64,000 nt of DNA from NCBI RefSeq assembly GCF_024166365.1, contig NC_064827.1:54340635-54404634 (forward strand), in the 5' to 3' direction. The position numbers and the translations under genes were made by a program. Shown here one piece after another: positions 21,650-34,400 of the stretch. The notes beneath the pieces were generated by a model. It was given only the letters and a program-made list of their open reading frames with translations, searched no databases and had not been told where the DNA came from. Every line of letters starts with the position of its first letter. Positions within the stretch are counted from its first letter, which is position 1. Source of the stretch: Elephas maximus indicus (taxonomy: Eukaryota; Chordata; Mammalia; Proboscidea; Elephantidae).

Positions 21650-22450
21650 TTACAAAAAACGTTCCTGGCATCGCGCCCCCGCCCGCCGAGGACGACAAGC
21701 GGGCAAGGCCTTGGGGCCGCGCCTCCCGACTGGGGCGGAGCTGGCCCCGCCGAGTCCCGCCCCGCAGTCCGCGTCTGCCACTGGTGTAGTCACAGCCCTT
21801 CTCCTGTCCGGAAACAGGAAAGGGGTCGGAGAAAGACAACTGCTGGCTGCCTTTCTCCGCAGCGCTCGAAGCCTCATCATGTTCGTCCTCCGAAGCGGCC
21901 TGACTAGGGCTCTGGCCCCGCGGCAGCTCGCGCCTCAGGTAGTGGCCGCAGAGTCGTCCCGGCGGTGCTCCTGGCGGGAGGGGAAGGGTGTCTGCAGTGC
22001 ACGCGCGCACGAGCCCCGCGCTTGCGCTCTCCGTACACACGCGCGCGCCCGTCCGGCAATCTCCTCGCTCTTTCCCCCAACCTCCTGAGGGCACGACCCC
22101 GAGATGCGCGTGAGGAGGAAGGGCATCACCTGTCGGTATCGCCTCCTTCTCGCGGGCAGCAGTGGGCAGTGGGCTCTTCTGGCTTAGGTCTTTTGCTGCC
22201 CAGAAGCGTCACAGCTGCAGCTCCGGGGGCGTCCGCCAGGTTATCGACTGGCCAAGCGTTTTGCGGGATTCTCCTGTTGATGTCAGGTTTCCAGTTCACC
22301 ACTTCCTCCTTACTGAAGGTTGAGGGAGAAAAAAGACTATCAGCCACTTGTAACAGAACCAGCTTCCTCTTTTAAACGAAATACACAACGCCCGAGCATC
22401 TTGCAGAGAACCCTGAAGGGGAGGCCAGGGTCCGGGTGGGGGAGGACCGC
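21650..22450 (+). promoter_or_regulatory. NIPSNAP3A: CpG-island promoter of NIPSNAP3 copy 1
   Basis: GC- and CpG-rich island in an AT-rich window, spanning exon 1. Upstream of the start codon are GC boxes: 'ggggcgg' at 21732-21738, 'ccccgcc' near 21745 and 'cccgcccc' near 21756. I see no TATA box. This fits a broadly expressed, Sp1-type promoter with dispersed start sites. The island is strongly conserved with 55800-56650 upstream of copy 2. The transcription start cannot be fixed from sequence alone. Confidence 0.8.
21879..21938 (+). CDS. NIPSNAP3A: NIPSNAP3 copy 1, exon 1
   Basis: Sixty coding bases, residues 1-20, donor 'cag|gtagtg', phase 0. The start is chosen because it gives the conserved family N-terminus and lies within the CpG island. 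It differs from the same exon of copy 2 at one base (Thr9 versus Ile9). Confidence 0.93.
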
Positions 22451-25400
22451 TTGCTATGGCTTCTCACATCAGGCAGGGTCAGGAACGTCTTAGCAGACAT
22501 GACCATTATAAACGAACTTACCTAACCCTTAGATGAGAAATGTACAAAACAGAGCTTAGTAATTTTGCCTTGGGCATTGGCCTAGGCGAATCCAACATAG
22601 AGACTTTTTTTTTACCCTTTCGATGTTAAGTGTTTTTACTCTTAACAGGCAGAAGGGGAGGATAAACTATTCAAGAAACAGACCTTCTAGTGAAGACGAA
22701 AGATTAACAATACAGTCTTTAGGGCATGGCCAAGGATTATTTCTTTGCAACCTTATACTGAGTTATGGGTTTATTAAATATCAACCAGTTATTTTATAAG
22801 TGAATTGGAAGTCATTATTGCTGTTGATAATGGGTCTTGGAGATAAAAGAGCCTGGTGGTGCAGTGTTTAGGTTCTCACCTGCTAACCGAAAGGGCTGTG
22901 GGTTGGAACCCTGCAGCAGTTGAGGGAGAAAGATGTGGTAATCTGCTTCTCTAAAGATGACAGCCTTGGAAACCCTATGTGGCAGTTCTTCTCTGTCCTA
23001 AAACCCTATAGAACAGCTGTAAGTGGAAATTCTTGGCAAGGGTTAAGGTTTAAAGCACTTTCGATTCCTCTCCCAGTATTCTCATCTCCATTACTGCTGT
23101 GAACTTTTCCCTGATTGTCCCTCATATATTTCTCCTGTGAAAAATAATGATAAAAATATGTGCCTTAGACCACAAATACAAACTCCCTGAAAATCAACTT
23201 AAGCGATTTTTACAAATACCTCATTGGCTCATTTTCTCATATATTTATATTTTACTTATAATACTTTTTAAACTGTAAATATTAGGTGTCAGTTATTTTC
23301 ACATTCTATTATTAGAGTTTGGCTAAAATGAAACAAAGAGAAAGTCCACCAAAAGACAGGATAGCTGCAATTTTTTTTTGGTGGGAGTACTTGCTTTCCA
23401 AGCAAGCTGAGACATCTGGACAAGAATATAACTCGAAATGGACATGAATGGATAATAATTAAGTCTTATTATCCATAATTAAAATACATACACAATTGTA
23501 TGTTGTAACTAAAATATACAGAGCTTAAACCTTATTGGTTTCATTTGACATAACAAGTAGTCAGTGTAAGCCCAAAATTCAAACATTTGTAGGTACCAAA
23601 ACTCTCTTTTATTTTATTTTTTTAATTTTTATTGTGCTTTAAGTGAAAGTTTACAAATCACGTCAGACTCTCATACAAAAATTTACAGACACCTTGCTAT
23701 ATACTCCTAATTACTCTCCCCGTAATGAGACAGCACACTGCTTCCCTCCACTCTCTTTTTGGGTCCATTAAGCCAGCTTCTTACCCCCTCTACCTTCTCA
23801 TCTCCCCGTCAGACAAGAGCTACCCACATAGGCTCATGTGTCTACTTCATCCAAGAAGCTCATTCTTCACCAGTATCATTTTCCATCCCATAGTCCAGTC
23901 CAATCCCTGTCTGAACAGTTGGCTTTGGGAATGGTTCCTCTCTTGGGCCAACAGAAGGTCTGGGGACTGTGACTTCTGGGGTCCTTCTAGTCTCAGTCAG
24001 ACCATTAAGCCTGGTCTCTTTATGAGAATTTGGGATCTGCATCCCACTGCTCTCCTGCTCCCCCAGGGATTCTCTGTTGTGTTCTCTGTCAGGGCAATCA
24101 TCTGTTGTAGCCGGGTACCATCTAGTTCTGAGCTCAGGCTAACGTAGTCTCCGGTTTATGTGGCCCTGTCTGTCTCTTGGGCTTATAATTACCTTGTGTC
24201 TTTGGTGTTCTTCATTCTCCTTTGCTCCAGGTGGGTTGAGACCCATTGATGCATCTTAGTTGGCCGCTTTGCTACCGCTTAAGATCCCAGGTGCCACTCT
24301 CCAAAGTGGGATGCAGAATGTTTTCTTAATAGATTTTATTATGCCAGTTGACATAGATATCCCCTGAAAACATGGTCCGCAAACCCCCGCCCCTGCTACA
24401 CTGGCCTTTGAAGCGTTCAGTTTATTCAGGAAACTTCTTTGCTTTTGGTCTAGTCTAGTTGTGCTGACCTCTCCTGTATTGTGTGTTGTCCCTTCATCTA
24501 AAATAACTCTTATCTACTATCTAAGTATTGAAAACCCTGCTCCCTCCTTCCCTCCCTTCCTCCCCTCCTAACCATCAAAGAATATTTTCTTCCCTGTTTA
24601 AACTATTTCTTGAGTTCTTATAATAGTGGTCTTATACAACATTTGTCCTTTTGCAACTGACTAATTTCACTCAGCATAATGCCTTCCAGATTCCTCCATG
24701 TTATGAAATGTTTCACAGATTCATCATTATTCTTTATCAATGCGTAATATTCCATTGTGGGTTTTTAGTGGGTGGGTTACCATAATTTATATATTCATTC
24801 ATCTGTTGATGGGCACCTTGGTTGCTTCCATCTTCTTGCTATTGTAAATAGTGCTGCAGTCAACATGGGTGTGCATGTATCTGTTCGTGTAAAGGCTCGT
24901 ATTTCTCTAGGATATATTCCAAGGAGTGGGATTGCTGGATCCTATGGTAGTTCTATTTCTAGTTTTTTAAGGAAGCGCCATATCGATTTCCAAAGTGGTT
25001 GTGCCATTTGACATTCCCACCAGCAGTGTATAAGTGTTCCAGTCTCTCTACAACCTCTCCAACATTTATTATTTTGTGTTTTTTGGATTAATGCCAGCCT
25101 TGTTGGAGTAAGATGGAATCTCATTGTAGTTTTGATTTGCATTTCTCTAATGGCTAATGATCATGAGCATTTCCTTGTGTATGTGTTAGCTACCTGAATG
25201 TCTTCTTTAGTGAAGTGCCTGTTCATATCTTTTGCCCATTTATTCATTGGGTTGTCTTTTTGTAGTTGAGTTTTTGCAGTATCATGTGCATTTTAGAGAT
25301 CAGGTGCTGATTGGAAATGTCATAGCTAAAAACTCTTTCCCAGTCTGTAGGTAGTCTTTTTACTCTTTTGGTGAAGTCTTTGGATGAGCGTAGGTGTTTG

Positions 25401-28400
25401 ATTTTTAGGAGCTCCCAGTTATCTGGTTTCTCTTCTGCATTGTTAGTAATGTTTTGTGTATCATTTATGCCATGTATTAGGGCTCCTAGCGTTGTCCCCA
25501 TTTTTTCTTCCATGATCTTTACCGTTTTTAGATTTTATATTTAGGTCTTTGATCCATTTTGAGTTCATTTTGTGCATGGTTTGAGGTATGGGTGTTTCAT
25601 TTTTTTGGAGATAGATATCCAGTTATGCCAGCACCATTTGTTAAATAAACTGTCTTTTCTCCATTTAACTGACTTTGGGCCTTGTCAAATATCAGTTGCT
25701 CATATGTAGATGGATTTATGTCTGGATTCTCAATTCTGTTCCATTGGTCAGTGTACCTATTGTTGTACCAGTACCAGGCTGTTTTGACTACTATGGCAGT
25801 ATAATAGGTTCCAAAATCAGGTAGAGTGAGGCCTCCCACTTTGTTCTTTTTCAGTAATGCTTACTTATCCGGGGCCTCTTTCCCTTCCATAAGAAGTTGG
25901 TGATTTGTTTCTCTATCTCATTAAAAAATGTCGTTGGAATTTGGGTTGGAATTGCATTGTATCTATAAATTGCTTTTGGTAGAATAGACATTTTTACAAC
26001 GTTAAGTCTTCCTATCCATGAGCAAGGTATGTTTTTCCACTTACGTAGGTCTCTTGGTTTCCTGCAGTAGTGTCTTGTGGTTTTCTTTGTATAGGTCTTT
26101 TACACCTCTGGTAAGATTTATTCCTAAGTATTTTATCTTCTTGGAGGCTAATATAAATGGTATTGATTTGACGATTTCCTCTTCTATATTCTTTTTGTTG
26201 GTGCAGAGGAATCCAACTGATTTTTGTATGTTTATCTTGTATCCCAATACTCTGCTGAACTCTTATATTAGTTTCAGTAGTTTTCTTGAGGATTCTTTAG
26301 GGTTTCGTGTGTATAAGATCATGTCATCTGCAAATGGAGATACTTTTACTTCTTCCAATATGGATGCTCTTTATTTCTTTATCTAGTCTAATTGCTCTGG
26401 CTAGGACCTTCAGCACAATATTGAGGAAGAGTGGTGATAAAGAGCATCCTTGTCTGGTTCCCAGTCTCAAGGGGAATGCTTTCAGACTCTCTCCATTTAG
26501 GATGATGTTGGCTGTTGGCTTTGTATAAATGCCCTTTATTATGTTGAGGAATTTTCCTTCTATTCCTATTTTGCTGAGAATTTTTATCATGAATGGGTGT
26601 TGAACTTGTCAGATGCCTTTTCTGCATCAATTGATAAGATCATGTGGTTCTTTTGTTTTATTTATATGATGGATTACATTAATTGTTTTTCTAATGTTGA
26701 ACCATCCCTGCATACCTGGTATGAATCCCACTTGGTCATGGTGAATTATTTTTTTTGATATGTTGTTGAATTTTATTGGCTAGAATTTTGTTGAGGATTT
26801 TCGCATCTAAGTTCACGAGGGATGTAGGTCTATAATTTTCTTTTTTTGTGGTGTCTTTACCTGGTTTTAGTATCAGGGATATGCTGGCTTCATAGAATGA
26901 GTTTGGGAGTATTCTGTCCTTTTCTATGCTCTGAAATACCTTTAGTAGTAGTGGTGTTAACTCTTCTCCGAGAGTACCGTAGAACTCTGCAGTGAAACTG
27001 CCTGGGTCAGGGCTTTTTTTTGTTGTTGTTGGGAGTTTTTTGATTACCTTTTCAATCTCTTCTTTTGTTATGGGCCTATTTAGTTGTTGTACCTCTGTTT
27101 GTGTTAGTATAGGTAGGTAGTGTGTTTCAAGGAATTCATCCATTTCTCCTAGGTTTTCAAATTTGTTAAGAGCACAATTTTCATAGAAATCTGATATGAT
27201 TCTTTTAATTTCAGTTGGGTCTATTGTAGTATCACCCATCTCATTTCTTATTCGGGTTATTTGCTTCCTCTCCTGTTTTCCTTTTGTCAGGTTGGCCAGT
27301 GGTTTATCAATTTTGTTAATTTTTTCAAAGAACCAGCTTTTGGTCTTGTTAACTCTTTAAGTTTTTCTGTTTTCTGTTTCATTTAGTTCTGCTCTAATTT
27401 TTATTGTTTGCTTTCTTCTGGTGCCTGAGGGTTTCTTTTGTTGCTGTCTTTCTATTTGTTCAAGTTGTAGGGACAGTTCTTTGATTTTGGACTTCCTTTT
27501 TGTATGTGTGCATTTATTGATAGAAATTGACCTCTGAGCACTGCTTTCGCTGTGTCCCAAAGGTTCTGATAGGAAGTGTGTTCATTCTTAGTGGATTCTA
27601 TGAATTTCTTTTTTCCATCCTTAAAGCCTTCTATACCCCAGTCTTTTTTGAGCAGGGTATTGTTCAGTTTTCAAGTGTTTGATTTCTTTTCCCTGCTTTT
27701 TCTGTTATTGATTTCTACTTATGCTCAGAGAAGAGGCTTTATAATATTTTGACGTTTTGGATTCTGCTAGGGCTTGCTTTATGACCTAATATGTGGTCTA
27801 TTCTAGAGAACGTTCCCTGTGCACTAGAAAAGAAAGTACACTTGGCTCCTTTTGGGTGGAGCGTTCTATATATGTCTATAAGGTCAGGTTGGTTGATTGT
27901 GGCATTTAGATCTTCCATGTCTTTATTGACCTTCTTTCTGAATGTCTGGTCCTTCACCAAAAGTGGTGTGTTGAAGTCTCCTGCTGTAATTGTGCAGCTG
28001 TCTATCTCACTTTTCAGTGTTGTTAAAGTTTATGTGTCTTGCAGCCCTGTCATTGGGTGTGTAAATATTTAATATGATTATATCTTCCCGGTATATTGTC
28101 CCTTTAATCATTATACAGTATCCCTCCTTGTCCTTTATGGTGTATTTAACTTTAAAGTCTATTTTGTCAGAAATTAATATTGTCACTCCTGCTCTTTTTT
28201 GATTGTTGTTTGCTTGATATATTTTTTTCCATCCTTTGAGTTTTAGTTTGTATCTCTAAGTCTAAGGTATGTCTCTTATAGGCAGCATATAGATGGATCA
28301 TGTTTTATTATCCAGTCTGAGACTCTCTGTCTCTTTATTGGTGCATTTAGTCCATTTACATTCAGTGTAATTACGGGTAGGTTAAAAAAAAAAAAATTTT

Positions 28401-31400
28401 TTTTTTATGAGTTCAGTGCTGTCATTTTGATGTCTTTTTTTGTGTGTTGTTGACAGTTTCTTCTTCCCACTTAATTTTTTGTGCTGAGTAGTTTATCTTT
28501 ATACATTGTCTTTTCCTCTTATTCATTGTTGACTTTGTTTCTGCTGAGTCAGTATTTTTTTCTTGTATTTTATTTTGATGAGTAGAACAGTTAGTCTCCT
28601 TTGTGGTTGCCTTAATATTTACCCCTATTCCGAAACTGTCTTTTAATAGATTATTCTGTCGTAGTAGATTTCTGGGAATGGGTAGCTGTTATCCAATCTC
28701 AAGTAAAATGAATTTCTGAAATAGAATGCCACATGTGTACATGTATAAATGTGTATGCCTGTGTACAGAAATTTCTAATAGGATAATTTCTGGCAGATTA
28801 TTTCCTACTGAAAGTTAAATGTACTTGTGACCAATTTAGAACAGAGCATTACATAGTAAATATATGACTTTTACAAAAAGAACTAAAGATTGTTAAGAGA
28901 GATTTTCATCCACCTGTTTTTTGGTGAGTGGTATAACTGGATGAATTGAATGCCCTTTTTTACATCACATCTGTAATTAAAAACTATTCACAATTCAGAC
29001 GATTCTAATTTATTGATGTATCTTTTTCTAACGTTCATATAATCTACCGCAATGTTACAGTGCCATTGGATGGATTATAGACTTCTATTGCATTAGTTGG
29101 AGCCCTGGTGGTGCAGTGGTTAAGAGCTCAACTGCTAACCAAAAAGTCGGCAGTTTGAATCCACCAGCTGCTCCTTGGAAGCCCTATGGGGCAATCCTAC
29201 TCTGTTCTATAGAGCCGCTATGAGTTGGAATCAACTGGATGCCAGGGGGTTTGGTTTTTGGTATTGCATTAGTTACGTTCCAGTCTTGCTTTTGCTCTGT
29301 GTTTTGCCTCATTAGTTTTCGGAAATACTTTGACTTGAACAGCAATCTTCATTTTTTTAAGCACCTTAAAAAAAAAGGTTTTCTGGGCTAGAGTAGCAGG
29401 GATGGGGGTCTGGGGACCATGGTTTCAGGGGACATCTAGGTCAATTGGCATAAGAAATGTATTAAGAAAATGTTCTGCATCCCATTTTGGTGAGTGGCAT
29501 CTGGGGTCTTAAATACTAGCAAGTGGACATCTAAGATGCATCAATTGGTCTCAACTCACCTGGAGCAAAGGGAAATGAAGAACACCAAAGACATAAGGTA
29601 AAGATGACCCCAAGAGACAGAAAGGGCTACATAAACCAGAGACTACATCATACTGAGACCGGAAGAACTAGATGGTGCCCTACCACCACCAGTGACTGCC
29701 CTGAAAGGGAACACAACAGTGAATACCTGATGGAGCAGGAGAACTGTGGAATGCAGACCTCAAATTCTTGTAAAAAGGCCAGACTTAATGGTCTGAATGA
29801 GACCAGAGGGACCCCAGAGGTCATGCTCCCTAGACCCTCTGTTAGCCCAAGACTGGAACCATTCCTGAAGCCAACTCTTCACACAGGGATTTGACTGGAC
29901 TGTAAGACAGAAAATGATACTGGTGAGGTGTGAGCTTCTTGGCTTAAGGAGACATATGAGACTATGTGGGCAGCACCTAGCTGGAGATGAGCTGAGATGG
30001 TCGGGGGGAGGAGAGGACAGGAGCTCATTGAATTGACATGGAGAATACAGGGTGGAGAGGAGGAGTGTGCTGTCTTATTAGGGAGAGAGCAGCTAGGAGA
30101 ACATAGCAAGGTGTGTATAAGTTTTTGTATGAGAGACTGATGTGATTTGTAAACTTTCACTTAAAGCACAATTAAAAAATTTCTGCTAGTAAATGTATTT
30201 CCATCGTACCTTCCAAAAGACCTGCATGGTTTACAAATATAAAGTTTGCTTAGTGAATATAACACAGGTAGTGTTGCCAAAAGATGGAAAATTGACCAAA
30301 TAAGGGAAAACTATTTGTAAATTTATTAGGATCCTAATTGTAATTCTTGGGTAAGGGAATATCATTAAGATCCCATTGACTTCTTATGAACAACTTTTCA
30401 TGAAGAAATGAGTGAAGGTGGACTCCTGCTAAAAAAGTTGTTGTTGTTAGGTACCATTGAGTTGGTTCTGACTAATAACGACCCTGTGTGCAACAGAATG
30501 AAACACTGCCCAGTCCTGCGCCATCCTCATAATCGCTGTTATGCTTGAGCCCACTGTTGCAGCCACTGTGTCAATCCAGCTCATTTAGGGTCTTCTTCTT
30601 TTTCACTGACCTCTGCTTTACCAAGTATAATGTCCTTCTTCAGGGACTCATCCCTCCTGATAACATGTCCCAAGTGTGTGAGGCGTAGTCTCACCATCCT
30701 TGCTTCTAAGAAGCATTCTGACTGTTCTTCTTCCAAGACAGATTTGTTTGTTCTTTTGGCAGTACGTGGTATATACAATACTGTTCACCAGCACCATAAT
30801 TCAGAGGCATCAGTTTTTCTTCAGTCTTCCTTATTCATCGTCTAGCTTTCACATGGCATATGAGGCAGTTGAAAACACCATGGCTTGGGTCAGGCACGCC
30901 TTAGTCTTCAAGTTGACATCTTTGCCTTTTAACATGTTAAAAGATGTTTTGCAGCAGATTTGCCCAATGTAATAACGTTGCTTGATGTCTTGACTGCTGC
31001 TTCCATGGACATTGATTGTGGATCCAAGTAAAATGAAATCCTTGACAACTTCAATCTTTTCTGTGTTTCTCATGATATTGCTTATTGGTCCAGTTGTGAG
31101 GATTTCTGTTTTCTTTATGTTGAGATGTAATCCATACTGAAGGCTGTGGTCTTTGATCTTCAATAGTAAGTGCTTCAAATCCTCTTCAATTTCAGCAAGC
31201 AAGGCTGTGTCATCTGCGTAACACCAGTTACTAATGAGCCTTCCTCCAGTCCTGATGCTGAGTTCTTCTTCATATATTCCAGTTTCTGATATTATTTGCT
31301 AAGCATACAAATTGAGTAGGTATGGTGAAGGGATACAACCCTGACACACACCTTTCCTGACTTTAAACCCTATGGTATACTCTTGTTGTGTTCCATTGAC

Positions 31401-34400
31401 CGCCAGTTCATCTATGTACAGGTTCCTCGTGAGCATAATTAAGTGTTCGGGAATTCCCATTCTTCACAGTGGTATCCATAATTTGTTATGATCCACACAG
31501 TCGAATGCCTTTGCATAGTCAATAAAACACAGGTAAACATCTTTCCGGTATACTGTGATTTCAGCCAGGAACCCTCTGACATCAGCAATGATATCCCTTG
31601 TTCCACATCCTCTTCTGAATCTGACTTGAATTTCTGGCAGTTTCGTGTTGATGTACTGCAGCAGGTGCTTTTGAATGATCTTCAGCAAAATTTTACTTGC
31701 ATATGATATCAATGATATTGTTCAATACTTTATACATTTGGCTGGATCACCTTTCTTTGGAATAGGCATAAATATGGATCTCTTGCAGTCAGTTGGCCAG
31801 GTAGCTGTCTTCCAAACTTCTTGGCATACACGATTGAGTACTTCTAGCACTGCATCCATTTGTTGAAACATCTCAGTTGGTATTGTGTCAATTCCTGGAG
31901 TCTTGTTTTTCACCAGTGTCTTCAATGCTGCTTGGACTTCTTCCTTCAGTACCTTCAGTTCCTGATCATATGCTACCTGCTGAAATCATTGAACATAGAC
32001 CAATTCATTTTGGTATAGTGACCCTGTGTATTCCTTCCATCTTCTTTGGATACTTCCCACATCATTTAATATTTTCCCCTTAGGATCCTTCAATATTGCA
32101 ACTCATGGCTTGAATTTTTTCTTCAGCTCTTTCAGCTTGAGAAATGCCAAGTGTATTCTTCCTTTTTGGTTTTCTATCTCCAGGTCTTTGCACATGTCAT
32201 TATAATACTTTGTCTTCTTGAGCTGCCCTTTGAAATCTTCTGTTCAGCTCTTTTACGTCATCGTTTCTTCAATTCGCTTTAGCTACTTGGTGTTCAAGAG
32301 CAAGTTTCAGAGTTTCTTCTGACATCCATTTTAGCCTTTTCTTTCTGTCCTGACTTTTTAATTACCTCTTGCTTTCTTCGTGTATGATGTCCTTGATGCC
32401 ATTCCACAAATAGTCTGGTCTTCGATCATTAGTGTTCAATGTGTCAAATCTGTTCTTGAGATCGTCTCTAAATACAGGTGGGATATACTCAAGATCACAC
32501 TTTGGCTCTTGTGAACTTGTTCTAATTTTCGTCAGCTTCATATTGAACTTGCACGTGAGTAATTTACGGTATGTTCCATAGTCGGTCTTTGGCCTTGTTC
32601 TGATGATATTGAACTTCTCCATCGTCCCTTTCCACAGATGAAGTCAGTTTGGTTGCTGCGTATTCCATCTGGCTAGGTCCATGTGTATAGTCACTGTTTC
32701 TTATTGCTAAGAAAGAGCAGTCATATATTCAGCATATTTAAGATAACTCTCTTTATTGACATTTCTACATAAAGATTTGTAGATGACAGTGGAAGTACCA
32801 ACATGGATTATGATTTCTAATAAGTGCCCCTTGTTTCCAGATTCAGACTTGGCTGTGACATCATACAGTAAATCCTACTTCCCCAAAAAGGTCCATGTAT
32901 GGCTCAAGTAGTTTTCACTGAGCTACCAATCTAAAGGTTGGTGATTCAGACCCACCAAGCAGCACCATGGAAGAAAGGCCTGTTGATCTACTTCCATAAA
33001 GATTACAGCCAAGTAAACTCTTTGGAGCAGTTCTACTCTATAACACATGGGGTTGTAATAATGACTTTGTTTTTGTTGTTTTCTACATTCCCAAAGTATT
33101 TAAATTTGTCTTATTTTTCTTCAGATGTGTTCACCTTTTGCTACAGGACCAAGACAATATGATGGGACATTCTATGAATTTCATACTTACTACCTTAAAT
33201 CTTCAAAGATGAATGAGTTCCTGGAAGATATTAAGAAAAACATTCATCTTCGCACAGCTCACTCTGAACTGATTGGATACTGGAGTCTAGAATTTGGAGG
33301 CAGAATGAATAAAGTGTTTCATATTTGGAAGTATGGTATGAGTCATCTAGCCTAAGGGTTCAGTACAGATGTTCATTCTGGTAGATGCAACATGAGACTT
33401 AGCTCTTAGATCTCTACTACTATAAATGCATACAGGTCAAGTAAAATCTTTAAAAACCAAAACGAAAACAAAAAACAAATCAGTGATTGCTCTTCCCAAT
33501 CGTATACCTTTAACGGAGCCCTGCTAAAATTCTTATGTTATCATAGATGGGAAAATGTGGAGTTCGGCAGTGGGTTTAGTTGTTTTGGTTTCCATCTCTA
33601 TACTTAGCAATCTGCATGTACTTGGTGATATCCAGAGAACTTTTAATAATTCCATTTAATGTTTGGTGATCATTATCCAAAGTTAATAGTCAAAAAGTAC
33701 TTTAATTTGAAAAGTACTCATTCTATACTTAACATGGCCATACTTTAGGATTTTTCCCTATTATAATAGAACTAGCCCCTGTAAAACACAATGCATGCTT
33801 TAGATATGCCAAGTTGAATCATGCTCCATTAAAATAATCAAGTCCAGATAATAACTCAGTCTATAAGAGAGGTGTTATTCCTTATCCTGAGCATAGATCA
33901 TATAACTCTCCTACCATTAGTCTTATGAGGCCCTAATTCAGACAGAAGAAAAATAAATAATGAGGAAAAAGAATGGGTGACAATAAGTAAGAGAATTGGC
34001 TTCATTTGTTTGGAAGCTATTTGTTCAAAGCAGAAAAAGCTTTAAAAAGTACATCTTAATTTCATTTATGGTACATCTGATTCAAGGTGTTATGTTCACC
34101 TGACCATTCCCCATCACCAGCACCAAAGAGAAAGAGTCTTGTCTCTAAACTGGAATTATAAATGACATGCCTCAATTCAATTAATTAGAGTAATTAACAT
34201 ATATTGAGTACTAATTTTTAATTAGGTGCCAAGCACTATTATAAGCCTTTTTCATCTTAATTCATTTAATCCTTACGACAACCCTGGAGATAGACACTAC
34301 ATTATTATTCCCATTTCACAGATTAGGAAACTGGTGCACAAAAAGATTTAATAACTTACTTAAGTCATACAACTACCTAGTAAATGATGGAGCCTAGAAA

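Noticed and set aside
21450-22375. Long overlapping open frames of 64-214 codons over the CpG island of copy 1 (and 55833-56466 for copy 2)
   Set aside because: GC-rich DNA has few stop codons. The frames overlap on both strands and run through SINE and promoter sequence. Only the 20-codon exon 1 has homology and a fitting donor site.
24772-28072. Plus-strand open frames across the antisense L1
   Set aside because: All are reverse-strand shadows of L1 ORF2, which reads on the minus strand.
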